64,000 nt of DNA from assembly GCF_025460835.1 (NCBI RefSeq), contig NZ_JAMXAY010000005.1:62001-126000 (forward strand), given 5' to 3'. The notes under the pieces were generated by a model. That model made no database searches, was not told the origin of the DNA, and saw only the letters and a program-made list of their open reading frames with translations. Origin of the DNA: Parapedobacter soli. GTDB taxonomy: Bacteria > Bacteroidota > Bacteroidia > Sphingobacteriales > Sphingobacteriaceae. Position 1 is the first letter of the stretch; every line of letters starts with the position of its first letter. This document shows, in pieces, positions 9,121 through 17,606 of the stretch. The translations under genes were made by a program, and so were the position numbers.

Positions 9121-10884
9121 TTACCATCCCGGATTCTGCCAGTCCTCACCTAAAACTGAAATTTCTGTCAACGGAATGGGGAACAATAAATACTTGTCTT
9201 GCCACGAATTCCGCCTGCCTACGACAAAACGCTCGTAGGTAAAAGCATCACCTTCTTTTTCGATCAACATACCCGTAACCAACTTATCGGTCTTATCCAG
9301 TATTTTCCACCGCCGCACATCCCAAACACGCTGCTCTTCTAACGCAAGTTCAACAGCACGCTCTTTCTGGATATAGGCTCGCATTTCTTCCTTAGAGGTA
9401 ATGGTTTGGGGAATAGCTGGCATATGGACGCGATCACGAAGCGGTTTCATGGCCGCGGTAACGTCGGGCCCCGGTCCATTTAATTCGTTTTCGGCTTCTG
9501 CAAGATTTAGGTAGAATTCCCCAAAGCGCATCCGTTTCCAATATGCGCCTAAGAGTATCGGCGCAGGAACCGTTTGATCAAGGAACTTTCTAAGGTAATA
9601 ACCCGTACGGGTATTTCTCCGGCCTCCATTAGGTCTGATCTCGGCTGCTCCACCTACAAATGTTTCAGCTAATGCATCAATGCCTGGAATATAAGCTCCA
9701 TTATAGATCACGGTGGCATAAAACCGGGGATCCCTATTGTCATAAGGGTTTGCTGGATCATAACCACTTCCCGAGACGTAATTCGGCTCCAGATGGTCGT
9801 CGTCCAAATATGGGGTAGCTGGGTCGACGACTGGTAATCCGGTTGTCCGCATATCAAACATATCTACTAACTCCTGGGTAGGACAGCTACCCGCCTTTTC
9901 CATATCACGCTGTGGGAAGCCATTACTGTGATGGGGCCATACCATGGGATACGGGCTCACACTCTCCAGAATAGTCTCTTTGTCCCTTGGAGAAGCACTG
10001 AAGTCTCTGCTATTCAAAAAATAATTCTCAAACGACGCTTCTCCGAGGCTAGGATCATAGTATACTTGGTACCCTCCGTTGGCCGTAAGCAACGATATTC
10101 CTTCACTTGCATAGTCCCTCGCTTTTTCCCATTTGGTCAGGTCATTCTCCGGATTGTATAGCGGACTTGCGGCAAACAATTGGGCTTGGGAGCGCAGCAA
10201 CAGCATAATCGCTTTGGTCATTCTGCTCTTATCGAGGCCGTTCGTTATCCGCCACGGAAAATCTGAAACGTCTTTGACAGCTTGCCAATCGCGATCGATA
10301 AAATCGGCGACTTCTTGAAAGCTCCCTGGTCTTTCCACCGTCGAAAAATCAGTCTGCAGGTCCAAAGGCACCTCCACAATTGGCATAGGACCGTATTTCT
10401 TGCAAAGCTGGACGTAATACCAAGCTCTAAGCACTCTCGCCTCAGCCTTCATCCTTGCCCGGGATCCTTCGTTTATTACTTGCGCATGATCTATATTTTT
10501 CAAAAAAACGTTGCATTTTCTTATTCCAGACCAATACACCCTGAAAATGTTGCCATTGCTGCCAGTCTGGGTGGGATCGTATGTGGGAGATAAGCTCCCC
10601 TGATACCACATCGGAGCAATTAACGGGTCTGGTTCAAAATCATCCGAATCGTGAAAAAGATCGGTAATGCCGCCTAAAAATGCGCCCGAAAAATAATTGA
10701 GGCCGCCTTGATTGACATTCATCTCCGAATAAGCACCGTTGAGATACGCTTCCACCATTTTGGGGTCCTTCCATACGTCTTCCAAAGAAATCCTCCCGTC
10801 GGGCGTAATATCTAAATATTCTTGGCACCCAGCCATCAGGAAAACAAGCTGGGTCATGATAAAAATTTTCTTTACGATTTTCAT
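9121..10884 (-). CDS. SusD/RagB-family starch-binding-like outer-membrane lipoprotein
   Basis: This 587-residue lipoprotein has the lipobox FLMAGC (Cys about residue 20) followed by QEYLDITPDGRISLEDVWKDP, the classic SusD N-terminus. Tetratricopeptide-like helices follow (ARVLRAWYYVQLCKKYGPMPIV is typical). The C-terminal RagB block is present (NLAEAENEL near residue 470, ERAVELALEEQRVWDVRRWK near 520). It ends PLTEISVLGEDWQNPGW, as most family members do. SusD proteins sit on the cell surface as the lid of the SusC channel and bind the oligosaccharide. The gene follows susC by 104 bp on the same strand, and a hairpin lies in that gap. Confidence 0.96.
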   Translation of the reverse strand: MKIVKKIFIMTQLVFLMAGCQEYLDITPDGRISLEDVWKDPKMVEAYLNGAYSEMNVNQGGLNYFSGAFLGGITDLFHDSDDFEPDPLIAPMWYQGSLSPTYDPTQTGSNGNIFRVYWSGIRKCNVFLKNIDHAQVINEGSRARMKAEARVLRAWYYVQLCKKYGPMPIVEVPLDLQTDFSTVERPGSFQEVADFIDRDWQAVKDVSDFPWRITNGLDKSRMTKAIMLLLRSQAQLFAASPLYNPENDLTKWEKARDYASEGISLLTANGGYQVYYDPSLGEASFENYFLNSRDFSASPRDKETILESVSPYPMVWPHHSNGFPQRDMEKAGSCPTQELVDMFDMRTTGLPVVDPATPYLDDDHLEPNYVSGSGYDPANPYDNRDPRFYATVIYNGAYIPGIDALAETFVGGAAEIRPNGGRRNTRTGYYLRKFLDQTVPAPILLGAYWKRMRFGEFYLNLAEAENELNGPGPDVTAAMKPLRDRVHMPAIPQTITSKEEMRAYIQKERAVELALEEQRVWDVRRWKILDKTDKLVTGMLIEKEGDAFTYERFVVGRRNSWQDKYLLFPIPLTEISVLGEDWQNPGW

Positions 10885-10912
10885 CTGTATATAATTTGTT
10901 TTTTTACTCGTG

Positions 10913-10973
10913 ATGAAACTTTAAGATTTATTCATTCCCCGCTGTGCGATTGAATAAATCATGATGGTTTCAT
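10913..10973 (-). promoter_or_regulatory. Inverted repeat in the susC-susD gap
   Basis: Two nested pairs of arms are visible: ATGAAAC (10913-10919) with GTTTCAT (10967-10973), and GATTTATTCA (10925-10934) with TGAATAAATC (10951-10960), a perfect 10-bp stem with a 16-base loop. No T-run follows on the transcribed minus strand, so it is not a standard terminator. It could stabilise or process the mRNA, or lower susD expression relative to susC. The function is inferred. Confidence 0.5.
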
Positions 10974-10988
10974 ATACTCTAATTTTCT

Positions 10989-13900
10989 TTAAAAGACTAC
11001 ATTCACCCCGAAATTGAACATCCGCTGAATGGGGTATGCCAACACCCAGCTTAACTCAGGGTCATATTCTTTGGTCGGAAATTTATCCCAGGTAAGCGGA
11101 TTCAATGCGGTTGCGTATACACGCAAGCTTTGCATTCTCATCTTTGATATCAGGTTGTTGGAAAGCGTATATCCAACCTCAAAACTTTTCAGCCTCAGAT
11201 AAGAAGCATCCCAAATGAAAAATGCGTTTTGGATATGGTTTGCATTGATGGACGACCCCAATGCCGGCCAAGTGATTTCGTCGCCATTTGCTGCACGTTC
11301 CGGTGTCCAAGCTTTCTGATGGATATCAAAAAAGACACTATTTCCCTGACCCACCTCGTAAATGCCGTTGCCGGTATAAGGCCTGGAAACCCTTGATACG
11401 CCTTGTAGTAAGAACGAAATGTCAAAACTTCGATAGTCGACGCTTAACGCACCGCCGAACGTGAATTCGGGGATAGACGAATAAAGGATCGGCGATATGT
11501 CTTCCTCGTTAATCGTACCATCGCCATTCAGATCGATATACTTCAAATCCCCTACCCTTGGCTGTCCGGCTCCAACCTGATAAACCAGCCCCGAGTTATC
11601 AATCTCTTCCTGGCTTCCCCAAAAGCCGTCGGTCAAATATCCAAACTGCTGACCTATCGGAAATCCTTGTTGTTGGTAGCGATAGGCGTAGGTTTCGGGC
11701 CTCATGGGCTCGTCGTTGAAAATCAACTTATTTTTGGCGTAGTTCAGGTTTACCTTGCTGAGTATCGAGAAATTTTGGCTGAACGTTTTCCGATGCCTCA
11801 ATTCGACTTCAAACCCATGATTCTCAACGATACCGATATTTAACGGGGGTAAACCGCTCAAACCTAGGATTTGGGTGAATTGTTGCCTATTAATCAACAT
11901 GTTTTCCGTCTTCTCCCTGTAAAAATCGGCAATTAGGTCTACTTGATTAAAGAGTCCGATTTCTATCCCCACGTTACCCTTTCGGCTCACTTCCCACCTC
12001 AAGTCCGGATTTCCTATAGCGGTCTCTTCGATGAGCTGCCCCCCATACAAACCGGGAATAATACCCCCACCAGTCAACTTCACATCATCTAAGTACAAAA
12101 AGCGGCTGCCGCCTAACCTATCATTACCAACCACACCGTAAGAGCCCCTGAGTTTCAGAAATGATAGTACCGGATTGTTTTGCAAGAAGTTTTCCCTGCT
12201 TACTATCCAGCTTGCCGAAACAGAAGGGAAAAAGCCGAATCTGTTTTTTCTCGAAAATTGCTCCGATCCGTTATACCCTCCGTTGAATTCAGCGAAATAT
12301 TTATTGCCATAACCATAAGTAAGCCTTGAAACAGCTCCAATCACCCTGAACGGCAAACGCTGTCCCTGCAATATCTGTTCTTCTTGTTGGTAAAGCAACA
12401 AAGCAGTCAATGCATGATTGTTGAAATCCCGCTCATAGTTAAGTGAGCCCTGTATATTTAAATACGAAAGGAAATTGGAAGACGAGCTGAGGGCGAGGGG
12501 GGTATTCTCCGTCTGGTCTCGTCTATTATACACGGGTATCTCATTTCCATCTTCATCCTGTCCCACTTCCATAATCCATTGCTGGAATGTTTGGCTGGCA
12601 TTGAGGTGGTAAATTGTGCGGGTATCAAAAGATGCCATTGCCTGTGCAGACAGTCCCTCGGTTATGAAGGTGGAAAGGTCTTGTTTCATGCCATAGGTGG
12701 CAGTCACGTTCGTGCGCTTTTCTTGGGCGTAACCCGATTTGTTTATTATTCCCCAGGGAGGGTTCGAGTCGGACCCCACGTGACCGATTACTTCTCCCTC
12801 CGGTGTCAGCGGCCCCGGCATGATACTGGGGTACGTATAGGTACTGTAGAGTAGCATTAAGTTGTCTGCATTGGGGTTCGGTTTATTTAATATCTCCAAA
12901 TAACCACCGATGTTTAAAAACGCTGTTAGGCTTCGGTTGAGATTAATATCAATATTCGAACGGAAATTATACCTTTTTAACGAACTGGAAGCGTCGTATT
13001 CATCTTGCGAGACCTTCCAGAGGCCGTCCTGTTGCAGTGCGCCCACATTGACAAAGTAGGCCGTTGATCTGGCCTTGCCGCTTACATTCAGGTTAGCCCG
13101 TGTTTGACGGGTGTTATCCTTGACCATCATATCCATCCAGTTGTTGTCCGGATAGATATCGGGCCTGTCTTGCCGCCTAAAGTGTTCGATTACTTCGTCC
13201 GAATACAGCTCGGTCCGACCATCATTCTCCCTTGCTTGGTTTGTCAATGTCACATAATCCAGTGCACCCACGGGTTGTGGGATACGGTTGAATTGCTGGT
13301 AGGCATTCTCGAAAGACAACGAAATTTGTGGCTTTTCACTTTCACCTCTTTTTGTGGTGATGAGTATGACCCCGTTGGCACCTTTCACGCCAAATACCGC
13401 TGTCGACGAAGCGTCTTTCAAAATCGTAACGCTCTCCACTTCATTCGGGTCGATATAGGTTAGCTCACGCGGGACCCCGTCGACTAAAATAAGGGGAGAC
13501 TGCCCGTTCAATGTCCGCACGCCCCTCAAATACAGATTAACTCCCTCTCTTCCGGGTTCCCCAGCATTCTGGATTACCGTTAATCCCGGCAACTTACCGG
13601 CCAGGGAGACCGCGAGGTTGGAAGCAGGGCTTTGCTTGATTTCTTTTGTTTGGATGGATGAAATCGCACCCGTTACCGTTTCTTTCTTTTGGGTTCCGTA
13701 ACCCACCACGACCACCTCTTCCAAATCAGATTCTTCAACCTCCAATACGATATCCAGCGACGTTTGTGTACCTACGACAGCTTCTTGAACAATATAACCT
13801 ACATAACGAAATACTAGTATTTCATTTGAATTGGCTTGGATCTCAAATCGCCCATCGGTATTGGTAGAGGTGCCCCTTGAGGTACCCTTTACGAATACCG

Positions 13901-14393
13901 ATACGCCCGTTAATGGTGTGCCAAGGGAATCGACAACACGCCCTCGAATACTTCGCTGTACCTCTTCGCGTCTTATTGCAGACGAGGGTTTAGTCTCCTT
14001 TTTCGGAACCAAAGTAACGATCCCTCCTTCAATTAGGTAGTCGTAGGGCTGATTTTCAAATACTTGCAAAAGCACCTTCGACACAGCCACATCTTTGATA
14101 TCCAATGTCACCGGATTGGACTCCCTCAAATATTGGTTATTAAACATGAAGTTGTATCCGCTTTGCTGTTGAATTTGTTTCAGCACGTTTTCAAGCGGTG
14201 CGTTCGTTACGCGCAGCGTTATCCGCTGTGCGTAGGTATATGCGGTTACCTGAAACGAGAATACCAATATGAGTATGGCGGTCAATTTCATAATTACTAA
14301 AAACAGAATAATTGGTTTGTTGAACATATGAGTACCTTGCGGCGACTTGACAAGTTTCCCGTCGGCCGCGTCGATACATACTCGATTATACAT
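10989..14393 (-). CDS. SusC/RagA-family TonB-dependent receptor with N-terminal STN domain
   Basis: This 1134-residue outer-membrane receptor starts at the ATG at 14393, preceded by an A-rich AGGA ribosome-binding-like stretch; an alternative ATG is at residue 23. After a signal region there is a secretin/TonB short N-terminal (STN) domain (about residues 50-110, LENVLKQIQQQSGYNFMF). Next come a carboxypeptidase-regulatory-like domain (about 145-225, GRVVDSLGTPLTGVSVF), a TonB-box-like stretch and plug (VVVVGYGTQKKETVTGAISS, about 228-350), and a 22-strand-type barrel to the C-terminal Phe. The STN domain is the part that signals to a FecR partner, which is encoded immediately upstream. It imports the oligosaccharide captured by the SusD partner. 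Confidence 0.96.
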   Translation of the reverse strand: MYNRVCIDAADGKLVKSPQGTHMFNKPIILFLVIMKLTAILILVFSFQVTAYTYAQRITLRVTNAPLENVLKQIQQQSGYNFMFNNQYLRESNPVTLDIKDVAVSKVLLQVFENQPYDYLIEGGIVTLVPKKETKPSSAIRREEVQRSIRGRVVDSLGTPLTGVSVFVKGTSRGTSTNTDGRFEIQANSNEILVFRYVGYIVQEAVVGTQTSLDIVLEVEESDLEEVVVVGYGTQKKETVTGAISSIQTKEIKQSPASNLAVSLAGKLPGLTVIQNAGEPGREGVNLYLRGVRTLNGQSPLILVDGVPRELTYIDPNEVESVTILKDASSTAVFGVKGANGVILITTKRGESEKPQISLSFENAYQQFNRIPQPVGALDYVTLTNQARENDGRTELYSDEVIEHFRRQDRPDIYPDNNWMDMMVKDNTRQTRANLNVSGKARSTAYFVNVGALQQDGLWKVSQDEYDASSSLKRYNFRSNIDINLNRSLTAFLNIGGYLEILNKPNPNADNLMLLYSTYTYPSIMPGPLTPEGEVIGHVGSDSNPPWGIINKSGYAQEKRTNVTATYGMKQDLSTFITEGLSAQAMASFDTRTIYHLNASQTFQQWIMEVGQDEDGNEIPVYNRRDQTENTPLALSSSSNFLSYLNIQGSLNYERDFNNHALTALLLYQQEEQILQGQRLPFRVIGAVSRLTYGYGNKYFAEFNGGYNGSEQFSRKNRFGFFPSVSASWIVSRENFLQNNPVLSFLKLRGSYGVVGNDRLGGSRFLYLDDVKLTGGGIIPGLYGGQLIEETAIGNPDLRWEVSRKGNVGIEIGLFNQVDLIADFYREKTENMLINRQQFTQILGLSGLPPLNIGIVENHGFEVELRHRKTFSQNFSILSKVNLNYAKNKLIFNDEPMRPETYAYRYQQQGFPIGQQFGYLTDGFWGSQEEIDNSGLVYQVGAGQPRVGDLKYIDLNGDGTINEEDISPILYSSIPEFTFGGALSVDYRSFDISFLLQGVSRVSRPYTGNGIYEVGQGNSVFFDIHQKAWTPERAANGDEITWPALGSSINANHIQNAFFIWDASYLRLKSFEVGYTLSNNLISKMRMQSLRVYATALNPLTWDKFPTKEYDPELSWVLAYPIQRMFNFGVNVVF

Positions 14394-14530
14394 AAAAATC
14401 CTTTTTTAGGCACAATCCACTTCAGTTTTCTCATCTGAAATCGTTAGATTTCAAATAGCTTTTAGTAGTTTTGTACCGTTAGGTTAACGATTTAGTTATT
14501 TAAATGGTTACGATTGTTATGCCTGATTAC

Positions 14531-14557
14531 GCCGAAAGTGGTAATGACACTTTCGGC
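14531..14557. promoter_or_regulatory. Perfect 10-bp hairpin between fecR-like and susC genes
   Basis: GCCGAAAGTG (14531-14540) pairs perfectly with CACTTTCGGC (14548-14557) around a 7-base loop. A T-run (CTTTTTG) follows only on the plus strand, so it has terminator form for plus-strand transcription although no plus-strand gene precedes it. For the minus-strand sigma-fecR-susC transcript it would be a hairpin without a U-tract, possibly a boundary that separates regulator and receptor levels. The remainder of 14394-14587 shows no gene. Confidence 0.5.
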
Positions 14558-14587
14558 CTTTTTGCCTGGCATTGTGGGCTTATTGTA

Positions 14588-15799
14588 TTACTTTCTGCTT
14601 ACGATAATCCTCCTTCCTTTACGTTCGAATGTTAACGGTGTATTTAACTCAATCACTTCAAGAATCTCAGAGAGCATCACATTGCGCGATAGCGAGCCCC
14701 AAAGTTCGATGTCTTCGGCCAGCTCCCGGTGCTCAAAGGATACGTCATACCACCTTTCTATTTTTCTGATTACCAATGGTAGGGGTTCGCTATAGAACAC
14801 AAATCTGCCGTCTTTCCATGCTACATAATCGCTGGCATCGACCTCAGTTACGTGTATATGGCCATCTTCAAATGCGGCCTGCTGACCCGGCTTTAGCCCA
14901 ACGGATTTTACAGATAGCCCAGCTGTGGCGGTTTGGCTTGCAACCTCAACGGACCCTTCTACCAGCGTGGTGGTTACCCGTACTTCATCTCGATACGCAT
15001 TGACGTTAAATTCGGTACCCAAAACTTTGACTACCTGTCCGTTACTTTTCACCAAAAAAGGTTGATGGGCATCCTTTGCGACCTCAAAATACCCTTCGCC
15101 ATCCAGCTCCACTTCCCGTGTATCTCCAGTAAACTGCGTGGGATAGCGCAACATGGACGCCGCATTGAGCCACACATTCGTGCCATCCGGCAATATAATT
15201 TGGTATTGCCCCCCTTTCGGGGTTGACAAGGACATGGTTGCTGCCATCGGTGAGACCGTGGTTTGGTTATTGCTCCGTTGAGCACCACTAATCGGTTGTT
15301 GATTTACAACGACTTCTGTTCCATCCGTGTATTTAATTCCATCCTCCACAGTAATACCGCGCTGTGCCGTGTTGAGGTCAATGGTCCGACCATCGGGTAA
15401 CGTGAGCCTAGCTTGGTTGCTGCCCGGTGCGATATCGGCGAATTGGGATACGGGAGCCTGCAATCCATCCGGGGATTTGAGATAGAAATAGGTACCTCCT
15501 GCCATGATGATCAACGCAGCTGCGGCAACACGCAGCCAATGTCCGCTCGTCCACCTCTTTGATTGACCGGACGATACGGTCCTTGCAATGATCCGCCGCT
15601 CCGCGCGATCGGCCATAGCTCTTACCAACAACTCGTCCGGAGTTTCAGCCACATGATCCAGCGCCTGTTTGATTAGCGGTGTCAGATCATCACCTACTTC
15701 CGAATGCTCAAAGTAATGCAACAGGTCCTGCAACTCTTCCGGGCTGATCTGATTATTCAGGTATTTTTGAAACAGGGTCGTGATGGGGGCCTTCTTCAC
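14588..15799 (-). CDS. FecR-family anti-sigma factor
   Basis: The 403-residue protein must start at the GTG at 15799, because an in-frame stop lies a few codons upstream and no ATG is available. The cytoplasmic N-terminal helices (residues 1-80) would bind the sigma factor. One membrane span lies at about residues 88-107 (WLRVAAAALIIMAGGTYFYL). The periplasmic FecR domain follows (about 190-300, STPKGGQYQIILPDGTNVWL, GEGYFEVAKD, LGTEFNVNAY), then a C-terminal STN-like DUF4974 region (FERKGRRIIV). It should relay the substrate signal from the STN domain of the SusC receptor downstream to the sigma factor encoded upstream. Confidence 0.94.
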   Translation of the reverse strand: MKKAPITTLFQKYLNNQISPEELQDLLHYFEHSEVGDDLTPLIKQALDHVAETPDELLVRAMADRAERRIIARTVSSGQSKRWTSGHWLRVAAAALIIMAGGTYFYLKSPDGLQAPVSQFADIAPGSNQARLTLPDGRTIDLNTAQRGITVEDGIKYTDGTEVVVNQQPISGAQRSNNQTTVSPMAATMSLSTPKGGQYQIILPDGTNVWLNAASMLRYPTQFTGDTREVELDGEGYFEVAKDAHQPFLVKSNGQVVKVLGTEFNVNAYRDEVRVTTTLVEGSVEVASQTATAGLSVKSVGLKPGQQAAFEDGHIHVTEVDASDYVAWKDGRFVFYSEPLPLVIRKIERWYDVSFEHRELAEDIELWGSLSRNVMLSEILEVIELNTPLTFERKGRRIIVSRK

Positions 15800-15905
15800 A
15801 ATCTTTTTTCAAGCTTATACGCTGATAGCAGGAAAACCAGATGCTCTATTCCGGAAATAAAATCAGACAAACAATTAATACACTGATATACAGAATGTTA
15901 ATTTT

Positions 15906-16508
15906 TTATGAAATTCCGTATAATATCGTATTCAACACGAGAAGCATGCCTAACTCGGCATGTGTAGTCAAATACTGTCTCAAAAAGCTATTGGCCTTTC
16001 GGATGTGGTCATTTACGGTACCGGGGCTGATGTTTAACAGTTGGCTTACCTCTTCGTAGCTTTTTGATTCCAATTTACACAATCTGAATACTTCCCGTCT
16101 TTTTGGCGGCAGCAGATCAATTGCGTGATAGAGTTCGGTTCTCGTCTCTGACGAAATCAGCAATTCTTCAACGTGCGAATAGATTCCGGAGACAGCAGTC
16201 TGCAAATACTGTTGTATCCGTTTATCTTTCGCAGCCTTCCGGAATGTATCCCGAATGAGGTTTTCCCCGATGCGGAACAGGTATGATTTGATGGACTGCT
16301 CCGGGTCTATTTGTTCCCTGCGAATCCATAGCCGTACAAATAACTCTTGCAGTAATTCTTCAGCCAGTTCACTAGATTTGAGTATCCTGAGAAAGTTACC
16401 CGCGAGCCTTAGCTTATACCGATGATATATTTCCACAAACGCATCATGGTCACCTGCCCGTAATTGTTCGAGTAAATGCCGTTCGTCGCTATGGTTTTGA
16501 GAAATCAA
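15906..16508 (-). CDS. ECF RNA polymerase sigma factor (FecI-like)
   Basis: The 200-residue protein has region 2 at about residues 22-90 (DAFVEIYHRYKLRLAG, AEELLQELFVRLW, SYLFRIGENLIRD) and region 4 at about 125-180 (LPPKRREVFRLCKLESKSYEEVSQLLNISPGTVNDH). The length is normal for the RpoE/FecI group of Bacteroidota. The only plausible initiator is TTG at 16508; there is no in-frame ATG before the conserved LLEQLRAGD block. The FecR gene follows 106 bp downstream on the same strand. The expected role is to transcribe the susC-susD operon when the receptor is occupied. Confidence 0.95.
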   Translation of the reverse strand: MISQNHSDERHLLEQLRAGDHDAFVEIYHRYKLRLAGNFLRILKSSELAEELLQELFVRLWIRREQIDPEQSIKSYLFRIGENLIRDTFRKAAKDKRIQQYLQTAVSGIYSHVEELLISSETRTELYHAIDLLPPKRREVFRLCKLESKSYEEVSQLLNISPGTVNDHIRKANSFLRQYLTTHAELGMLLVLNTILYGIS

Positions 16509-16789
16509 CTTATATCGGTTTATATGCGGTAAAGATTAAAACTTTTTCCAAGATTGCAAAATCATGTGGTACAATTGGCTATAATCCGCAATACATCTTT
16601 GTCAATATATCTTCCGATCACACACCAACAAGATGCAGGCTCATTCAAAAGTACGCTAAAGAAAACACACAACTATCCTGCACCATCGGGTCATACTGGA
16701 AGTAGTCGCTCGGCAGCTTGCTTTTTTGCAATACCGCCACCCCATTAGTTAAAAAAATTTGTCAATACACCAAAAAAGACTGCAGACGG

Positions 16790-16828
16790 ACCGGGCTGTT
16801 TCCTTAGGTGGAAGCAGCCCGGTTTTTA
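16790..16828 (+). terminator. Strong orphan rho-independent terminator
   Basis: CCGGGCTG (16791-16798) pairs with CAGCCCGG (16815-16822), and TTTCC/GGAAG extends the stem to 13 pairs around a 6-base loop. TTTTTA follows on the plus strand. No plus-strand protein gene lies upstream: the neighbouring sigma gene is read the other way. The 391-base gap 16509-16900 holds nothing else that I can assign. It may end a small RNA starting about 16600-16700 or act as a leader attenuator for the gene at 16901. Confidence 0.75.
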
Positions 16829-16900
16829 TAGTAATGGGCGAATGTGTGTTGGCCGTATCCGAGTTTTTGATTATCTTAGCCTGTCACCAACAATTTCCTC

Positions 16901-17581
16901 ATGTTTCGAATCGTATTCTTCGGATTGACGCTATTGTTGTGCGAACATTTGGGCGCTCAAGAGTTATGTCAGTACAAACAAAACAAAACCATACCCCTAG
17001 CCATTGAAGAACCCGTGCTACGGGCATTGTCTTATTATCCGGAGCTGAAAGAAACATCCATCCAGTTTGTTTTCACCGACAAGTTGAAAAAATCCATTAT
17101 GGCTGCCAGGCCTATCGTGGGATCGTTATTTAAGAAACAGGAAAACCGAAAATATAAAGTACTAATCAACCCCGCTTTCAAGTTGGACTATGGCGCCGAG
17201 TCAATAACCCGCATCCCTGATAGCGTGATGATTGGCTGGCTGGGGCATGAGCTGGGCCATATTATGGATTATGAGCGGAGAAGTACTTTGGGTATTATAG
17301 GGATGGGTATCTCCTATTCCTTATCGCGGAACTACGTCCGGAAGGCCGAACGGGTGGCAGATGGCAACGCCGTCAATCGCCGAATGGGGGCCTACTTGAT
17401 TGCTAAAAAATCATTCATCCTGCACCACCCGGAACTACCACAGGGTTATCGCGACAAAATCGAAGCATTATACCCTTCACCCGATGACATCAGTAAATTG
17501 ATAGCAGATTTAGATGCTGAAAATTCGGTATATGAGGGCGAGGAGGAAACAAGTGAAGAAAGTATACCGGGTATTAGCTAA
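16901..17581 (+). CDS. Secreted zinc-metallopeptidase-like protein (HExxH)
   Basis: The 226-residue protein has a short signal peptide (FRIVFFGLTLLLCEHLGA). The motif HELGH at about residue 116 (GWLGHELGHIMDYERR), followed about 35 residues later by ERVAD, has the HExxH...ExxxD layout of M48-type gluzincins. There are no long membrane spans, so it is periplasmic or outer-membrane associated rather than HtpX-like. A Glu-rich C-terminal tail (EGEEETSEES) ends just before the next gene's start. No substrate can be named. The start ATG at 16901 has no convincing ribosome site, as is common in this phylum. Confidence 0.65.
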   Translation: MFRIVFFGLTLLLCEHLGAQELCQYKQNKTIPLAIEEPVLRALSYYPELKETSIQFVFTDKLKKSIMAARPIVGSLFKKQENRKYKVLINPAFKLDYGAESITRIPDSVMIGWLGHELGHIMDYERRSTLGIIGMGISYSLSRNYVRKAERVADGNAVNRRMGAYLIAKKSFILHHPELPQGYRDKIEALYPSPDDISKLIADLDAENSVYEGEEETSEESIPGIS

Positions 17582-17606
17582 CTTAGCCGCCACGAAATAC
17601 CTTGAT

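Noticed and set aside
16798-16822. Signal recognition particle RNA (GGAAGCAGCCC resemblance)
   Set aside because: The match is only the short GGAAGCAGCC word inside a plain terminator stem; the SRP tetraloop stem and asymmetric loop are absent.
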